Part shown: piece after piece, positions 12,304 through 22,618 of the stretch | Position numbering within the stretch: position 1 is the first letter of the stretch | Layout: the number at the start of each line of letters is the position of its first letter | Source of the DNA: Gracilaria domingensis | Lineage: Eukaryota > Rhodophyta > Florideophyceae > Gracilariales > Gracilariaceae | Length of the DNA stretch: 64,000 nucleotides | Direction of reading: 5' to 3' | Assembly (NCBI GenBank): GCA_022539475.1 | Contig: VCMS01000154.1 | Location: forward strand, 130,211 to 194,210 | Notes under the pieces: generated by a model | Database searches by the model: none | The model's input: the letters and a program-made list of their open reading frames with translations, nothing else | What the model was told of the DNA's origin: nothing | Made by a program: the position numbers and the translations under genes

Positions 12304-14157
12304 TTACACCCCCGATGAGGGACCGGCACCGCCGCTACCGGAGGGACCCTGCGAAGGGTGCGGAACAGCGTAAGCCGGTATCCCTGCCATAGTGGTGAGA
12401 TGATCGGGCACGATAATTCCAGCGTTCTGGAGACTGGCGCGCAACATCGCGATGTTCGCCGGAGAATCTCCCGGAGCGACCGGAGCTGTCGGGGCCGGAA
12501 GGACCGAAAGAACAGTAGCCGATACAGGGGCCGGACCCACCACCGAAACACTCGCTTGAGTCGGAACATTCCAACCCACAGGAGCCTGGGGTACCCCGCC
12601 GCTGGCGTGCAACACCTGATTCGCCGCCGGTAGGTCGTTCAGCAACTCCTGGTCCATCTCAACGAGTGCTCCCGCCGCCTCTCCACCAGTATCCATGTTC
12701 GGATCATCCAGATCTACTGGGGCGACCCAGTTGTCACTGAACATGAACCCAATGGGGTGACTGTCTGGAATCGACCGTGGCTGGTTCGCTGCCCACTCGG
12801 CATACGCGCTAGTCGTCATCGTACCCTCCCATGGGTCGTAATACACGAAATCTCCTGCTGTGGGATGTCTCCTACCGGGTGAGCGGTCGTGGTGACGACG
12901 AGGACCTTTCCCGCGTTGCAAACGGGGCACCGTTTCCCAATCGACTCCATCGATAACATCCAAGATGTAATGGATCTCATCCACGTTCTCTTCGGACCCC
13001 AAGGGAGTGTGCAAATCCAGCGAGCGGATAATGCTGCGAAGCATCGGCGGAATATACCAAACACGGTAGTTGTCGTAAGCCTCCCAGAGGAGAAACGCTG
13101 CTACGCGTGCCGCCCACTCGCCGGCTACGAGACCCCACCATCCTGAACGCGGATCGCTGATCAATCGGGAGCCGATGTAACTCAAGCACGGAGGCAGTTC
13201 TGCAAAACACCCTTTGGGTACCTCCACATCACGCCACCAATCTGGTAAAGGAGGGAACCGTCCAACAAAGGCCTGCGGTCTGTACCTCTCGGTCTCGATA
13301 TTCGGGTACAAAATCAGATACCCATGACGGGAACGAGCTTTCCGCTCAAACCGAATGCGGTTGACGAACCCACCCTGGGAAGCGTTCTTGCGAAGATAAC
13401 GGAACTCCGCTCGGAGTATGGGCCGATTCCAGCACAACATCAACCTCGATGTGGTCGGGCCATCGCCAGCGTACCGCGCATGGTCGAACGTCGCCAAGTT
13501 GTCTCCATATCGGACTTCACCGAAAGTACGGTAGAACGGAGTATCGAACCCATATGACGGTGGAACCAGGTGCTCGAGGTGCACTCGACTGAGTCTCTTG
13601 TACGCCAAATTCGCGTGTTCCGCGCGCGCGGTGTTCAGGTTCTCACCCTCGCGGGTATCGTACCGGAGGAGCATCGGGTCGATCGCTATACGAACTTTCC
13701 ATTCTGGGGATTGCACTACCGCTAACGGCAGACCGCCCGGTAGGAAGCCGTTTTCGGCATACGACTCCAGGAGAGTGTCATCGTTAACAGCTACCGGATG
13801 AAACCACGGTGCACGGCTGAACGCAAACCCATCACGGAGTGGATCGCGTACTGCAAGAGATTCCCTCGATATCCAACCAGCTTGGTTCGCCATCAGCGGC
13901 ATCGCTTGCGCTGAATTCCATAACGGAACGTTCACCGGGACCATCGGTTGAGACTGAGGCAGTGGAGCCGTCGCAGAACCCGGCTGAGGGTAGTTCGACG
14001 CGCTCGCCTGACCCGTCGGGTGATGAGGAAACTGATTCGGGTTCATCGGAATGACAGATGATGTACTGTGATCGAGTTCGGATACTTGAATACTCTGTTC
14101 GCTTGAGTGTGTATCGCGCTTGCGAGGTATAGAAACCGAGGAGTTGATACCGCTCAT
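12304..14157 (-). mobile_element. Antisense 617-codon frame inside the gypsy element
   Basis: A long open frame lies on the strand opposite to gag and pol, between the chromodomain and the 3' LTR, starting at an ATG 80 bp inside the 3' LTR. The predicted protein has a Pro/Gln/Ser-rich head (about 120 residues), a middle part rich in Trp, Arg and Tyr (AEFRYLRKNASQGGFVNRI, WWGLVAGEWAARVAAFLLWE) and a Pro/Ala/Gly tail. I recognise no family. Some plant gypsy elements, such as Grande of Zea, are known to carry an antisense frame at this place. The length without a stop and the ordinary amino-acid composition suggest a real coding frame. Confidence 0.7.
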
Positions 14158-14221
14158 GACTGTGACGTATTTACGTACTTGCGTTTCGCACAAAACTTCA
14201 GCCTCGAAGTCGTTCTCGGCT

Positions 14222-14236
14222 CTAAGGAGGGGGAGA
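14222..14236 (+). other. 3' polypurine tract
   Basis: CTAAGGAGGGGGAGA lies immediately before the 3' LTR, the position of the plus-strand primer. The first 14 bases recur exactly at 7513-7526 and 10649-10662 inside the element. Confidence 0.85.
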
Positions 14237-15210
14237 TGTAGAGCAACGCAATTTGCGTGATTATCAGGATGATGCGCCTCATATACTCAAGGGAGTGATA
14301 CGAGGATGCACTCGAAGAGTTATGAGTTGGACCCAATTTTGGCGGTTACTTTTGGAATGGCTTTCCCACAGTTGCCTGTAATCAGGGTTGCCATTGCTGG
14401 CCAATACCGCTAGGCGGACGCGTGTACTACACCACCGTGTGTGTGCATATTACGGGACAATAGGTAGTGCACCTGAGGTGCCTGACACTGGGCTAGCCAC
14501 GTGTACGGACCCCTGCGGGTGTGCACCACGTGTACATAGTTAGTTTAGACCTACTTAGGTGAGCTCGACCTTGTCGTCGCGAGCACCTTTGTAAAGTCAA
14601 CCCGAGCACTTCTAAGTGAACTCTTTGTCGAGTAGCGCTCTCCTGAGTGGACTCTACACGAGTGAGGCTCTGGCGCCAACCGCCTACGTGGGTTATCACT
14701 CTCGCGAGTATAGCCACGTCTGGTTACGGTGGTCCTACCCTCTCGGTACCTTTGAGGAACATCTGTCGTTGATATCGGGACCTGAGGGTCGTACCGAGGA
14801 GGTATAGGACTAGATTACGCAGTGATCCGACTCTGTATAGAGTTTTGCCGTGTTTACGGAAACCCGTGCATTACCGTTGGAGGATCTCGCCCCGCTCCGG
14901 GCACAGTGCCGAGGAGGCCCTACCCGTCGCGTGTGGGTGTTGTTTGGTTGTTGTTTTCTGTTGCTTTCCCTCTCGGGACTACACCTGTCATTGGTCGTGC
15001 TTCATCGTTGCCGATACCACCCCGTCTCTGGAGTTTCTCATCGTTTCCTCACCACGTGGCCTATCACCTCTGTCGGTATAGCCAGTTGCCACTTCGGCCT
15101 TACAACCGAGTTACGGTGGTACAGAGGGCTCTGTCACTGGTCTGCCATCTCTCACGAGAGCGGACCTTCGGACAGTCTGGTGGGTTTGACTCTTCCGAGT
15201 TTGCCCCACA
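14237..15210 (+). repeat. 3' LTR of the gypsy element
   Basis: 974 bp, TGTAGAG to CCCCACA, the same length as the 5' LTR with about ten scattered substitutions. It is followed directly by the right piece of the interrupted MITE. Confidence 0.95.
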
Positions 15211-15277
15211 AATGACTTTGAATTTCTGAGAGTGACTGTGACTTCTGGACTTCAAAAATCTACGCAATACGGCCCTG
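15211..15277. mobile_element. hAT-type MITE, right piece
   Basis: The piece ends in AATACGGCCCTG, the reverse complement of the CAGGGCCGTATT start seen in the MITE at 35846, and is followed by the octamer CTTTTTGC that nearly repeats the left flank. It contains GTGACTGTGACTT, like the TGACTGAC motif of the family. Its partner is 3119-3312. Confidence 0.65.
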
Positions 15278-15640
15278 CTTTTTGCTCATTTTCACAAATA
15301 TCAGGAGTGTCTTTTTAACTGCGGGGAAAGAACACCACGCCCAAAACTTCGAAACAGAAGCCGTTCTTCTGCAAGATCTTAAAAGTATTAGTAATGCGTT
15401 CTTAGTGCAGCAATTCATTTCTTAATGTGAACAGAAGGAATATATCTAGTTTTAAAAGCGTTCTGTATTTTGTCAAAACGTAAGACTCCATGTGCCTCTG
15501 GCATTTTTCAAAGAAGAGATGGAGTTTGCGGTTGTATTTCCTTGGAAAAGCATGATTCTCTAGGAATACCCTGGAAGTCGTCTAATTATATTTGGAATAC
15601 CTGAACAAATTCCATGATATGTGGCCTATATAGGTGTTCT

Positions 15641-15724
15641 ATATATATTAAAATAATTCGCTTTTCTCAGAAAAGAAGGTTTTTATATATATTAAAATAA
15701 TTCACTTTTCTTAGAAAAGGAGGT
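15641..15724. repeat. Two tandem copies of a 44-bp AT-rich unit
   Basis: The units begin at 15641 and 15685 (ATATATATTAAAATAATTC) and continue with a small CTTTTCTNAGAAAAG hairpin. They differ at only a few positions. Confidence 0.8.
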
Positions 15725-15775
15725 AGCAGACAAGAAAAAGTACGTTAAGACTATTGCCACACTCGTAAGAGTAAA

Positions 15776-16162
15776 ATGATACGTCGGAACAGAGCAAACA
15801 ATTCAACGGAGAACAATACCCCGAGTAGTCCGATGAGCCTCTCTCGTCCGTTTCCAAGCGTGAAGGTAATCTCGTCTCAACCCTTTCGAAAGTGGTACCA
15901 AAGATACAAGGATATCCTTAATAACCATAGAAGAAAAAAGCGGCCTTCGGCCGCACGCGGCGCTTCCTGCCGCGCCCAAATGGTTTACCTGTCACTGCAG
16001 CAAAAAACAGTACTAAAAGCCAGCGAAAGTGTGCGCTATTATAATTATCGGCTTTCTGAATACAGCACTAACATCTATATTGATTGCTTCATCTTTGGCG
16101 TACTCGATCTTTTCATCGATACACCAATAAAACATATCAAGCTAAACGTCTTGCAAATATAG
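15776..16162 (+). CDS. Possible 128-residue hypothetical protein
   Basis: An ATG at 15776 opens a 128-codon frame with a basic N-terminal half (RKWYQRYKDILNNHRRKKR) and an AT-rich C-terminal half. A GC-rich hairpin (GCGGCC TTC GGCCGC) sits inside the frame, which is unusual for a gene. No domain is recognised, and the frame may be chance between repeats. Confidence 0.2.
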   Translation: MIRRNRANNSTENNTPSSPMSLSRPFPSVKVISSQPFRKWYQRYKDILNNHRRKKRPSAARGASCRAQMVYLSLQQKTVLKASESVRYYNYRLSEYSTNIYIDCFIFGVLDLFIDTPIKHIKLNVLQI

Positions 16163-16239
16163 CACAATTTTATTCCTCTGTTTAGAAATTACAATCACTG
16201 TATTCATGTGCTAAGATACAATGGATAATAAACTAAACA

Positions 16240-17110
16240 TAGCAACGATGTGAGCGAAATTGATGATTTGACTTATTGCAGACTCTTATGCTGACATGTT
16301 TAAAATATCTGCGCATACGAAAGCACAATGTGAGCAATGTTCAAGAAGTGGCTGACTCTAGACCATTTTGTTGAATTTGCTTATTGTACCTGCAAAAACA
16401 TCAGCCTAATGTGAGCCATGATGGCGAAGTGGGTCACAGTAGACCATTTTTTTTAACTTGCCTAGTGTAAGTGAGTATAGGGAAGCAATATTTAAACGAT
16501 TGTAAACACGGGCTCAGTGTACACCATTTCGTTGAATTTGCTGAGAGTAACAGCGCATGCGTACGCAAAATGTGAGACATGATCAGGAAATGACTAACTG
16601 TAGACGACTAAGGTTAATTTGCTTAGTGTGATAGCATCTACCTAACCACAATGTAAGCCAGGTGAATGCAAATACTCACTGCAGATCATTTTGTCGTATT
16701 CGTTTAGTGTAATGGGGGCACAATGAGCCAAAATAATGCTGTAACTCTCTGTAGACCGTTGAGTTGAATTTGCTTTGCATGATAGCGTATTCGTAAGCAC
16801 AATGTGAGCCATATTGGAGAAGAGACTCACTGTATACCATTTCGATGAATTTGCTTAGTGTAACGCCGTATAAGTAAGCAAAGCACCATGTGAGCCATGT
16901 TTAAGAATTGACTAACTGTAGACCATTCCGTTGAATTTGCTTAATGTGTCTGCGTATACGTAAGCACAAAGTGAGCCATGTTCAAAAAAGGGCTCACTAT
17001 AGACCATTTCGTTGAATTTGCTGAGTGTAACGGCGTATACGTAAGGATTATGTGAGCCATGTTTAAGAAATGACTCACTGTAGACCATTTCGTTCAATTT
17101 GCTTACGGTG
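16240..17110. repeat. Diverged tandem satellite, unit about 80-85 bp
   Basis: About ten units follow each other, each with the landmarks AATGTGAGCCATG, CTCACTGTAGACCATTT, GTTGAATTTGCTTAGTG and CGTATACGTAAGC. The last three units (from about 16860) are the most alike, and the first ones are strongly diverged. Some units carry small insertions or lost segments. Open frames within it reflect the repeat, not a gene. Confidence 0.85.
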
Positions 17111-17454
17111 ACGTTTGCAGCTACAACATAGAATGAGCTAATTTTAATTTCAAAGCTATCCTGTATATGACGATTTCCTCTGAGACCTTTCTGAACACAC
17201 TGAAACGGTTGGATTACTTTAATTCTGCAAACGGTTGCTACCAGTGTAGGTGCTGCACATTTCAGAGCCTAACACATGATGAGGTATGTCGTGATAGCAT
17301 CCTACGCGTTGGCCACTAGCCACATCAACCATCTCGTGCCCTATACGAAGAACACCGAGACCAAAAATCACTGGATCGATGCCCAGACCTCACCAACTCG
17401 CCTGTTCAGCAACTGAGCACTCCCTACGTTGGCCCCACTATGTCGCCGTTCTGC

Positions 17455-17598
17455 CGCATCTCTGCTCTTTTTCCTTCTACCGACGCTTTACCTTCCCTTT
17501 CCTTTCCCTTCCTTTCCGCCCCTCACCGTCCCCCGCCGCCCTATCCTGAACAGCCTCCTTTCCGCCTCCTCTCCGTGTCGTCTCGTCTCCGTTCTCAT
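17455..17598 (+). promoter_or_regulatory. Pyrimidine-rich leader before the 17619 gene
   Basis: About 145 bases that are mostly C and T on the sense strand end 20 bases before the start codon. A very similar C/T-rich block precedes the Tudor-like gene at 38940. No TATA box is evident, so this may be a pyrimidine-type core promoter and 5' leader. Confidence 0.45.
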
Positions 17599-17618
17599 AC
17601 GCTCCTTAATCGTTAAAA

Positions 17619-17936
17619 ATGGAGAACAACAACATTGTCGATGGCCCCCGCAATACGCTCGCGCTCGATATAGCGTATCAGTTCTACGGTTGTAATGAAC
17701 TGGAGGGCCAGAGGATGTTGGTGTGGTTTGATGGCATAACCGACGATCTCTACGAAAAGTACCGTCTCGCCTGGGCGTCGTTCCACATCTGCTTCGGGTT
17801 CATGCAACTCTGTGGGCCGTTTCTAACCGAAGAGCTTGCGCTTGTCCTCCGAAAGCTCTTCATTGCCTTCGATAACGGCGTGATGGCAGACCTACACGAC
17901 GAGTTTCAACTCAAGTGTACTGCATTTAAGAGATAA
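17619..17936 (+). CDS. Small hypothetical protein, 105 residues
   Basis: The ATG at 17619 has a good eukaryotic context (AAAAATGG). The protein is acidic, has two Trp, several aromatic residues and short helical segments (KYRLAWASFHICFGFMQL; LVLRKLFIAFDNGVMADLHD). It has no signal peptide. An AATAAA motif lies about 60 bases after the stop, close to the convergent gene ending at 18210. Codon use looks normal and the frame is not explained by repeats, so I think the gene is real, but no family is recognised. Confidence 0.6.
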   Translation: MENNNIVDGPRNTLALDIAYQFYGCNELEGQRMLVWFDGITDDLYEKYRLAWASFHICFGFMQLCGPFLTEELALVLRKLFIAFDNGVMADLHDEFQLKCTAFKR

Positions 17937-18209
17937 AAGTATGCTAAATCCTAGGTCGCAAGAGACCATGGACTTTTCCAATGCATCAAAACAATAAATT
18001 GACTACACTTTCTTTTATTTATTTGCATCAGACGAATACCCAAAGAAAATAACAAAACAATTGGTTTATTAAGGTATGTAAAAATCCATCATAAATCAAA
18101 AGACCCCACATTGTGATCAGTATACTAACCACACAATACGAAACAAATAAATATCTTCTAAAATCACTAGCTATAGTAAATCAACGATTATAGAAGTAAT
18201 GTCAAACAT

Positions 18210-18456
18210 TTAATGCTCATGCACTCCATTGGCCACGGAATAATTCTTAACCACTACAGAAAGATTCGGGAAGAGGCTCATATAGAAGCGAGCCTCGATC
18301 TTGACAGAGAAGTCGGTGTCGTCCGGAATTTCTTCAATGTGCACAACAGCGGCTTCGATCTCATCCATGAACGTTTCTTCACGTTCTGGACGCAGATGGC
18401 CAAACTGAGCCATGATCCAACCTCGAATGCTGTAAAGTTGAATCTGAATACTGCGC
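18210..18456 (-). CDS. C-terminal exon of a hypothetical protein
   Basis: The minus strand reads QIQLYSIRGWIMAQFGHLRP, then EETFMDEIEAAVVHIEEIPD, DTDFSVKIEARFYMSLFPNL and on to a stop at 18210. The exon seems to begin after a splice acceptor GCGCAG near 18457. Upstream exons are not clear, and an alternative is a short protein starting at the Met of MAQFGHL. Beta-strand alternation in the tail suggests a compact soluble domain. It converges with the 17619 gene, and their stops are about 270 bases apart. No family is recognised. Confidence 0.5.
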
Positions 18457-19227
18457 AATTGACTCCCTGTCATAGAACATATGCAAATGCTCCCACTTTT
18501 GCAATCTCGATAGTGAGACACGGAGACGTTTTGCCCAGAAGAAATATGAAGACAGTTTGTATCTCGACAAAGAAGGTTCGAATGTAGGAACAGAACTTTT
18601 TGTACTAAACGAACCTTTTTACTTCTAGTTGTATCGGTTACCTTCGACAAAATATACAGCCTGAGGTAGAACTGTATTCTTCACTCGTACTAGCATTTCA
18701 TGAATTTTTGCAGTGCGAATAGAGAAAAAACTCGTGTAATTTTGTCCAAACTCTTAAAAGATGGACATTTACTGGTTTTCGAGCAGTAAGTGAATGAGTT
18801 TTGCCCGCGAGCCCTCAGAGACCGCGGAGGTTTGAGCGCTCTTCTTGAACATAATTGTTTGTTTTTGTAGATTTTGCAATCATAGACTGGTGTATATGAT
18901 GGTGTATTTAAAAAGAAGCTTTGTTTAATCTAGCGAAATAAAAGGTGATATGTTTCTTTATCGTAGATAATTTGGCCTAAATGCGGATGTGAATTACTTT
19001 TTTATTGAATTGGACAAAGCGAAGACTTCTGGTTCCTAATATCTATTTGGAACTTGAAAGTGAAAGTTGCGGTCGATTTTATGAAAACTTAATTTATTAA
19101 GATGGTGCAGTAAAACTTTGGTTGTTGCCGCCATTAAAAATTAGTTTATTTACGTACGACATGACTGCACTATGTGTAGTTGTACTACGACTGGATATCG
19201 TTCTGCACAGGAAGCCTGTGCGCACCT

Positions 19228-19285
19228 ATTTGGGAGGTCCAAAACGTTTGATTTTGATGGGCCAAACGTTTTGGACGTCCCAAAT
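19228..19285. repeat. Foldback with 23-24-bp arms
   Basis: ATTTGGGAGGTCCAAAACG (from 19228) and its reverse complement at 19262-19285 match at 22 of 24 positions, with a loop of about 11 bases. Confidence 0.8.
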
Positions 19286-19289
19286 CCTT

Positions 19290-19790
19290 GATGGCACTAC
19301 AATTTTCTTATTTTTCTTTTCACACGTGGCCGCGCCAAAACGAAGCCACCTATGATTTGCGTTTATTATTCGAGGGGGTTCCGCTAGTACTCATCGCAAT
19401 CCTTACTGCTGGTAGACCCGTGTATCTACAAAACAAACATAACTCATTGACTCGTGCTGCGACGCAGCTCATCCGCCACGCCATCTGCAAGTCGCGCGAA
19501 GTATCCATTCCCGCTCTGCATCGTAAATGTACAGAAGCGCAGTTACGAGTTCCCATCGGCGCCAAGATTACTAACATAAAGTCTTCAGTTTGCAGATACA
19601 CAAGACGAAGTCGGCAGTCGCTGATGCTCTGTTACACAACTGCATTCCTGCTCCCGACAGGACTTTCAAACTCGATGCTCACTTATGCGTTGATTACATG
19701 CATGTTCGTCCATGTGTGTCACCGCAACCTGTTGATGACCGCACGCAATTCGGCACTATCTTGCGAGCATCATATTGGGGCCAATAACCA
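19290..19790 (+). other. Possible coding remnant
   Basis: Two overlapping plus-strand frames have protein-like composition: first SREVSIPALHRKCTEAQLRV, then after about 19590 DALLHNCIPAPDRTFKLDAH with RTQFGTILRASYWGQ before a stop. They could be exons of one gene or a decayed gene. No family is recognised and no splice signals are convincing. Confidence 0.2.
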
Positions 19791-20232
19791 GGGTTAGGTA
19801 CTGGTGATCTGGTTCGGAGACAGAGCTCACCTGTGGTCACTTCCAAGTAATCTCCCGTTCAAAGCTAAATGAAATCACCAATCACTCATAACCCTGTATC
19901 CTGCAAGTCTGTACCCGTACTGAATCAAAACTCATGTCAAGTGCCGTACATTGCCGTTACAACTTCTAGGCGTATACATGCGAGGGAAAAAGACTTTCCT
20001 GTTCAAGCGCGTTCCGAAGCATATCTGCTGCGGCCCTTTTGCCCAGTGCAACTGATGTCGGTGAGGGTTCTGGTTCAGAATTTCTGGAGCGAGTCTGCTT
20101 TTGGGTGGCGCTTCTCTCAATGCTTGTAGTACCAGTGCGAAAACATATGAAGATTCACTGCAGACTGTTCGTGTGCGATATGGGAATGATTGGAATGATT
20201 CCAATTGACCACGCATTGCTAAACCCAGACAT

Positions 20233-22145
20233 TCATAACAACCAGTCATGGACTTCACGTCGCTTTTGCTGCGCAGACACATCCCCCAACGCGCTTCGTT
20301 CATCGCTAAGGTACGACAGGCTTCTCGCCAGATTACCAAGCTTGAGAATTGTGTACTCACGGCTCAGAGATTCTTCTACAAGCTTACTCGCGTTGTGCCT
20401 TCTTGCCGGTCTGTCACGACGCAACGCATTCTTCACAATCATCGCAACAATGTACGCACCGCAGCATGAGAACGCAAGGACGAAGAACAAGACCAGCTTC
20501 CTGAGTGGCAAGATCGAGCTCGCTTCTACATCACACTTATCAATATTGCGGAAATATCTCTCGACGCTTGGAGGTGATGATTCTTCTGTGATCCTCAAAG
20601 TGGCAATACTCATGGCGCGAGTCAAATTTGAACCCTTGGGCAGCACTAAGGATAATCCACCTGTTAGCAGGTTCTCACTCAGTAAGAATCGCCCACAGTA
20701 CACACCGTTGACGGCTGACCTAGCCGTAGAATCCAAAAGGATTCCGTAGTGACATAGCCCGTTTATCGCAGCTTCATAATTTTCCTCTAGAGATCCTCTT
20801 CGAGGTGACCTTCCTCTGTGACATTCCCTGTTCGCATATCGGGGACAATTTGTCAATTGTTAGCCCCCGTGTCCTGCAACGGTTGCGATTCGAAACGTAA
20901 CGCATGCACACTTACATGCCCTCGGCAATAGTGTGTGTCCAGTAGCTGTCGATTGCACCACCGTCAGGGATGCACACCACTTCCGGAGGAATGCGGCAGC
21001 TCTTGAAGTCCTCGACCGATCGAAATTCAGAAGTTATCTGTTCTTGTACAAGAGATGCACTTTCGGAAGCTCACATAAACTTCTTCGTCAGCATTCAGAT
21101 CCAGTTTAAACTCTGTGGTCAACGACTTGGAACGTACGTCATACTAGCTTCATAAGCCAATACCAAAAACAGTCCGGAGATGCCAACGACGAGATTAAGA
21201 ATCGAACGATGAGGTGTGGGGCGCCGCTTTTCTGCGTCCGAGTCAGACTGTGTGATCATCGACATAACTAGATATTGCACGAAAATCATATTCAAATTCG
21301 TGTGCGTCAGCTCATCCGCTCGGTCTTATCGCAATCGTGCACAATGCGCCCACAGAAGAAACTTACAAATACTCAGGAACGCGCGCGGAAACCTGTAGAG
21401 CAGGGGTTTGTTCTGAACACTACGCGCAACTCGCGAAAAGGAAGAGTCACTTGCCTGCGGATGACGATGGGTTGCGAACGGTGCAAAGCGGTAGTCTAGA
21501 AGTTTGCACACGGTGAAAAGCAAGATGAGGGAGAAGATGCAAGCCCATGAAGCCCTGTCGAATGTAGTGAGAAAAAACAAACTGTTGACCGACGTATTTG
21601 ACACAGATATATCGAAGATTACTCGAAAGCCATCTTGAGCGAACGGTGGAAGAAAGTCAACGCGGTCGTATCGAGCAGCAGTAGAAAGCCAACCACCTAT
21701 GCCAATGTCGCATTGGCACTGGTCGTTAACTCTCGCGGTACCGTTGACTGTACAGTTCTCCATCATGTCTATGAAGTTGTTGAAGGTAGTTGTGCTGCTG
21801 CCGTACTCGTACGGCGTGACTGCTGAACAGTTCCAGCCGAGAAGAGCTTGCATCTCTCTCAGGTACTCGGCAACCACTCCACTGATTCCGCCCTGGATAC
21901 ATACTCAACATGAGAAAGGGTGGTATGTTAGCGCGGGATGGATTCGGGATGCGTTTGACATGCTCTGGGAACACGAGGGGCGATATACTCACATTGACAT
22001 ACTCCTTCTCGTCGAAGAAGGCAATTGGCGGCTCGTGCACCACGCAGCAGCGTAGCGAGGTTCCGGCCAAGGCGTTTGCTATTTCGACGGCTGCGGAGAC
22101 GGATAGAACGGCGAAGAGTACGGGTAGCCAAAGCGTCAGGTGCAT
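20233..22145 (-). CDS. Ionotropic glutamate receptor-like channel, copy 1 (5 exons)
   Basis: Exons on the minus strand: 22145-21993, 21892-21367, 21267-21138, 21059-20916 and about 20815-20233, giving about 511 residues with the frame kept at every junction. A signal peptide (MHLTLWLPVLFAVLSVSAA) leads directly into ligand-binding lobe S1 (CCVVHEPPIAFFDEKEY; GWLSTAARYDRVDFLPPF with the T-x-x-R ligand motif). M1, a re-entrant-loop-like segment (YRFPRAFLSI) and M3 (LVLAYEASMTASLVQE, aligned with SYTANLAAF) follow. Lobe S2 holds YGILLDSTARS, where Asp takes the place that binds the ligand amino group, and LPKGSNLTRAMSIATLR. M4 and a long cytoplasmic tail end the protein. No amino-terminal domain is present. 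It is a predicted amino-acid-gated cation channel of a membrane. It lies head-to-tail with copy 2. The exon 5 acceptor has two nearby candidates. Confidence 0.85.
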
Positions 22146-22618
22146 GGAGGTTGTGCGAAACTTCGCGTGTGTATGCGGGCTGAAGGCGTGGGGAACGACC
22201 AATGGGCAGGGAATGACGGTTGGCTGGGGAAGCGCATGCGGGCAGCGGAGCCGTGCGGAGCTCAGATACACAGAATCTACTGGTAAAAGTAAGCGTAGAT
22301 CCACGTCGGCTGTATTGTTCGTAGAGCCGCACTCGCAGTATCTGAACGACGGTAAACGTACGGAGACTCGGATGCTGTGGTCTGCGGGTATGAGAACGTC
22401 ATTGCACAAGGGTGAGGTCATCAGCGTAGGAACTGCCTATCACGTGTACAAAGGTAAGGCTTTCCTTCTACGGTTATCATACTTTACAGCGTTGAGCAGC
22501 CTGGTGCCATTGCTTTTCCTGACTCGGGATTCCTGAGCGTATATGATATTGCTGACTGCCAGCAAGAAGAAATGCATACCGTACGTTTGCTACGTGTAAC
22601 GCAACAAGTGGCACGCAG

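Larger units (their letters stand above)
3313..15210 (+). mobile_element. Ty3/gypsy chromovirus-like LTR retrotransposon
   Basis: This is a complete-ended LTR retrotransposon of about 11.9 kb: 5' LTR, primer-binding site, gag-like region with zinc knuckle, aspartic protease, reverse transcriptase, RNase H, integrase, a separate chromodomain frame, an antisense frame, polypurine tract and 3' LTR. The order protease-RT-RNase H-integrase and the chromodomain place it in the Ty3/gypsy chromoviruses. The LTRs differ at about 10 of 974 positions by eye, which indicates recent insertion. Its coding region is interrupted in several places, so this copy looks recently dead or only partly coding. It sits inside a hAT-type MITE; the flanking pentamers ACTGA and AATGA match at four of five positions and are the probable target duplication. 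Confidence 0.93.

Noticed and set aside
16642-17097. Two short minus-strand frames with MNEMVYSE-type repeats
   Set aside because: They are translations of the satellite units.
16240-17110. CRISPR-like array
   Set aside because: The repeats are diverged, contiguous, without spacers, and the organism is eukaryotic.
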